Positions 5,521 through 5,823 of a DNA stretch of 5,823 bases are shown here, one piece after another; within the stretch, counting starts at the first letter, position 1; the number at the start of each line of letters is the position of its first letter. The stretch is from NCBI GenBank assembly GCA_027030295.1, contig JALVFB010000012.1, positions 1 to 5,823 of the forward strand, read 5' to 3'. Below the pieces are notes generated by a model. The model was not told where the DNA came from, did no database searches, and saw only the letters and a list, made by a program, of their open reading frames with translations. Both the position numbers and the translations under genes were made by a program. The stretch is from Hyphomicrobiales bacterium (lineage in GTDB: Bacteria; Pseudomonadota; Alphaproteobacteria; Rhizobiales; Aestuariivirgaceae).

Positions 5521-5823
5521 ATGAGCAACTCCGCCAGCAAATATTTTCATGTGCACCTCGTTTCGGATTCCACCGGCGAGGGGTTGCGGCAGTTGCTGGA
5601 CAAGGCGCTCCTGTTCTTTCCCGGTCATTCGCCCATCGTGCACATGCACACGCTGGTGCGCGCGCCACAGGATCTCTCGCGCGTGCTGGAACAGCTGGAG
5701 GAAGAACCGGGGCTGGTGGTGCACGCGCTTTCCGCGCCGGGTCTGCGCCAGCGGCTGGAGGCCTTTTGTCAGGAGCAGGGCCTGCCGTGCATGGGCGCGC
5801 TGGATGCGCTGATGGAGATGCTG
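5521..5823 (+). CDS. ppsR: PEP synthase / PPDK regulatory kinase-pyrophosphorylase (cut by right edge)
   Basis: Family DUF299: a bifunctional enzyme that inactivates phosphoenolpyruvate synthase or pyruvate phosphate dikinase by ADP-dependent threonine phosphorylation and reactivates it by Pi-dependent dephosphorylation, controlling the pyruvate/PEP node. Only 101 residues are present and there is no stop. Seen: the N-terminal family signature YFHVHLVSDSTGEG (8-21), with G at 21 where T is usual in my recollection of the family; HTLVRAPQDLSRVLEQLEEEPGLVVHALSAP, matching the conserved stretch in order; and GLPCMGALD (87-95). The nucleotide-binding P-loop region and C-terminus lie outside the window. 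Start: ATG 5521 puts the signature at the usual distance from the N-terminus, but no good Shine-Dalgarno sequence precedes it. The ATG overlaps the TGA of a 6-codon frame beginning at 5504 (ATGA), so coupled or leaderless translation is possible. Which of the two target enzymes it regulates cannot be told from this part. Confidence 0.9.
   Translation, partial: MSNSASKYFHVHLVSDSTGEGLRQLLDKALLFFPGHSPIVHMHTLVRAPQDLSRVLEQLEEEPGLVVHALSAPGLRQRLEAFCQEQGLPCMGALDALMEML

Noticed and set aside
5288..5524. 78-codon plus-strand frame through both palindromes, ending at the ppsR start
   Set aside because: Most of it is the translated inverted repeats, which gives a self-mirroring peptide; there is no sign of coding. 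Only its last six codons are noted as a possible coupling frame.
5236..5724. Minus-strand frame of 162 codons across the intergenic palindromes and the ppsR-like gene
   Set aside because: It is antisense to a recognisable DUF299 N-terminus and passes through inverted repeats; no protein family is apparent.

Overview
The window reads as chromosomal DNA of a high-GC alphaproteobacterium. The evidence is the arginine-sensitive-type ArgB, the block argB - HAD pyrimidine 5'-nucleotidase - dapD (an alphaproteobacterial gene order), the alphaproteobacterial-type FtsK N-terminus, and a perfect CtrA-type box (TTAA-N7-TTAA) upstream of ftsK. The order and genus cannot be fixed from the sequence.

Layout. 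(1) 1-1189, minus strand: the 5' part of ftsK (four-helix membrane domain plus an Ala/Pro-rich linker), running off the left edge before the motor domain. (2) 1190-1382: a divergent promoter region with the CtrA-like box and a sigma70-like promoter for trpS. (3) 1383-2429, plus strand: trpS, complete. (4) 2430-2733: a convergent intergenic region packed with inverted repeats: a 118-bp MITE-like element between TA dinucleotides directly after the trpS stop, a short hairpin with a T run, a 16-bp perfect hairpin, and a 26-bp perfect inverted repeat. (5) 5239-2734, minus strand: the tightly coupled operon argB, HAD phosphatase, dapD, with both internal junctions being 4-bp ATGA overlaps. (6) 5246-5520: a divergent intergenic region with a candidate argB promoter, a 25-bp perfect inverted repeat and a 54-bp perfect palindrome. 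(7) 5521-5823, plus strand: the 5' third of a PEP synthase / PPDK regulatory kinase-pyrophosphorylase gene, cut by the right edge.

The genes are core housekeeping: chromosome segregation and division (ftsK), tRNA-Trp charging (trpS), arginine and lysine/peptidoglycan precursor synthesis (argB, dapD), nucleotide phosphatase activity, and control of the pyruvate/PEP node. No defence island, CRISPR array, phage, rRNA or tRNA is visible.

The unexpected content is in the two repeat-rich intergenic regions. They hold four long, mismatch-free inverted repeats (stems of 16, 26, 25 and 27 bp). Two of these share the same inner end (GTCAAGGG / CCCTTGAC) and a similar GC-rich spacer, but have unrelated outer arms that are nevertheless perfectly complementary within each copy. 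I read these as a candidate intergenic repeat family; its mechanism and function are not established.
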